Assembly: GCA_013375355.1 (NCBI GenBank)
Contig: JABXJV010000191.1
Coordinates: forward strand, 1-23,184
Length of the DNA stretch: 23,184 bases
Origin: Candidatus Helarchaeota archaeon
GTDB taxonomy: Archaea > Asgardarchaeota > Lokiarchaeia > Helarchaeales > JABXJV01
Direction of reading: 5' to 3'
The notes under the pieces were generated by a model. It did no database searches. It was not told the origin of the DNA and worked only from the letters and a program-made list of their open reading frames with translations. Shown here piece by piece: positions 23,111 through 23,184 of this stretch (within the stretch, counting starts at the first letter, position 1; every line of letters starts with the position of its first letter). The position numbers and the translations under genes were made by a program.

Positions 23111-23184
23111 ATGGTCAAAAAAGATATTATTATTGTAGGTGCAGGTCCAGCAGGTTTAGTTGCAGCAATAAATTTGAATCGAGA
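23111..23184 (+). CDS. FAD/NAD(P)-binding oxidoreductase, N-terminus only
   Basis: Only 24 codons are in the window. MVKKDIIIVGAGPAGLVAAI is a textbook Rossmann dinucleotide-binding start (G-A-G-P-A-G), as in geranylgeranyl reductase-like and other FAD-dependent oxidoreductases; the subfamily cannot be decided. The ATG follows GGAG (23098-23101) at 9 nt. It may be on the same transcript as the nucleoside hydrolase 102 nt upstream, but that gap is A/T-rich and could hold its own promoter. Confidence 0.8.
   Translation, partial: MVKKDIIIVGAGPAGLVAAINLNR

Noticed and set aside
1..23184. CRISPR array, insertion sequence, integrase or defence island
   Set aside because: No regularly spaced repeats, transposase or integrase motifs, terminal inverted repeats or tRNA-linked attachment sites were seen; the window reads as ordinary chromosome.

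Overview
The window looks like AT-rich (roughly 70% A+T by eye) archaeal chromosome, most likely from an Asgard (Lokiarchaeia-like) archaeon. The archaeal evidence is: RNA polymerase subunit Rpo6/RpoK, a class I archaeal CCA-adding enzyme, an Ard1-type N-terminal acetyltransferase, Shine-Dalgarno motifs matching GGAGGTGATC, and TATA-like boxes. The Asgard lean comes from a Ras/Rab-type small GTPase next to a helical-repeat + JAMM (Rpn11/CSN5-like) metalloprotease. No rRNA, tRNA, CRISPR array, IS element or integrase was seen. Genes are dense and no gene-free stretch exceeds about 220 bases.

Layout. (1) 1-4381, minus strand: zinc alcohol/polyol dehydrogenase, FGGY sugar kinase and a 3'-truncated acyl-CoA dehydrogenase form a tight likely operon. 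A TATA box and a perfect 10-bp inverted repeat, placed where transcription should start, lie ahead of it. (2) 4459-6482, plus: CCA-adding enzyme and a four-helix membrane protein. (3) 6523-9665, minus: likely operon of Ard1-type acetyltransferase, EGY-like site-2 (M50) protease and a LarA-family nickel racemase/epimerase. (4) 9783-10922, plus: radical SAM enzyme with an N-terminal zinc-knuckle region that has no canonical start codon. (5) 11102-13315, plus: small GTPase followed by the helical-repeat/JAMM/winged-helix protein. (6) 13531-14453, plus: rpoK and a frameshifted GNAT acetyltransferase. (7) 14481-17744, minus: zinc-ribbon protein, a small PC4-like protein, a beta-decarboxylating dehydrogenase and a Na+/Ca2+-exchanger-like transporter. 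(8) 17846-20168: a membrane-anchored beta-sandwich protein and a divergent pair of YdjM-like (DUF457) membrane metal-dependent hydrolases. (9) 20165-23184, plus: a possible 38-aa ORF, a GH20/GH67-like glycoside hydrolase, a nucleoside hydrolase and the start of an FAD/NAD(P) flavoprotein.

Functional themes. Regions 1 and 9 suggest use of sugars, polyols and nucleosides; region 3 suggests 2-hydroxyacid chemistry and membrane proteolysis. Region 5 is the most eukaryote-like part and the best candidate for something undescribed: a one-polypeptide combination of modules that in eukaryotic proteasome-lid and COP9 complexes sit on separate subunits, translated next to a GTPase whose catalytic glutamine is replaced by aspartate. 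All functional calls rest on reading motifs; no database search was run.
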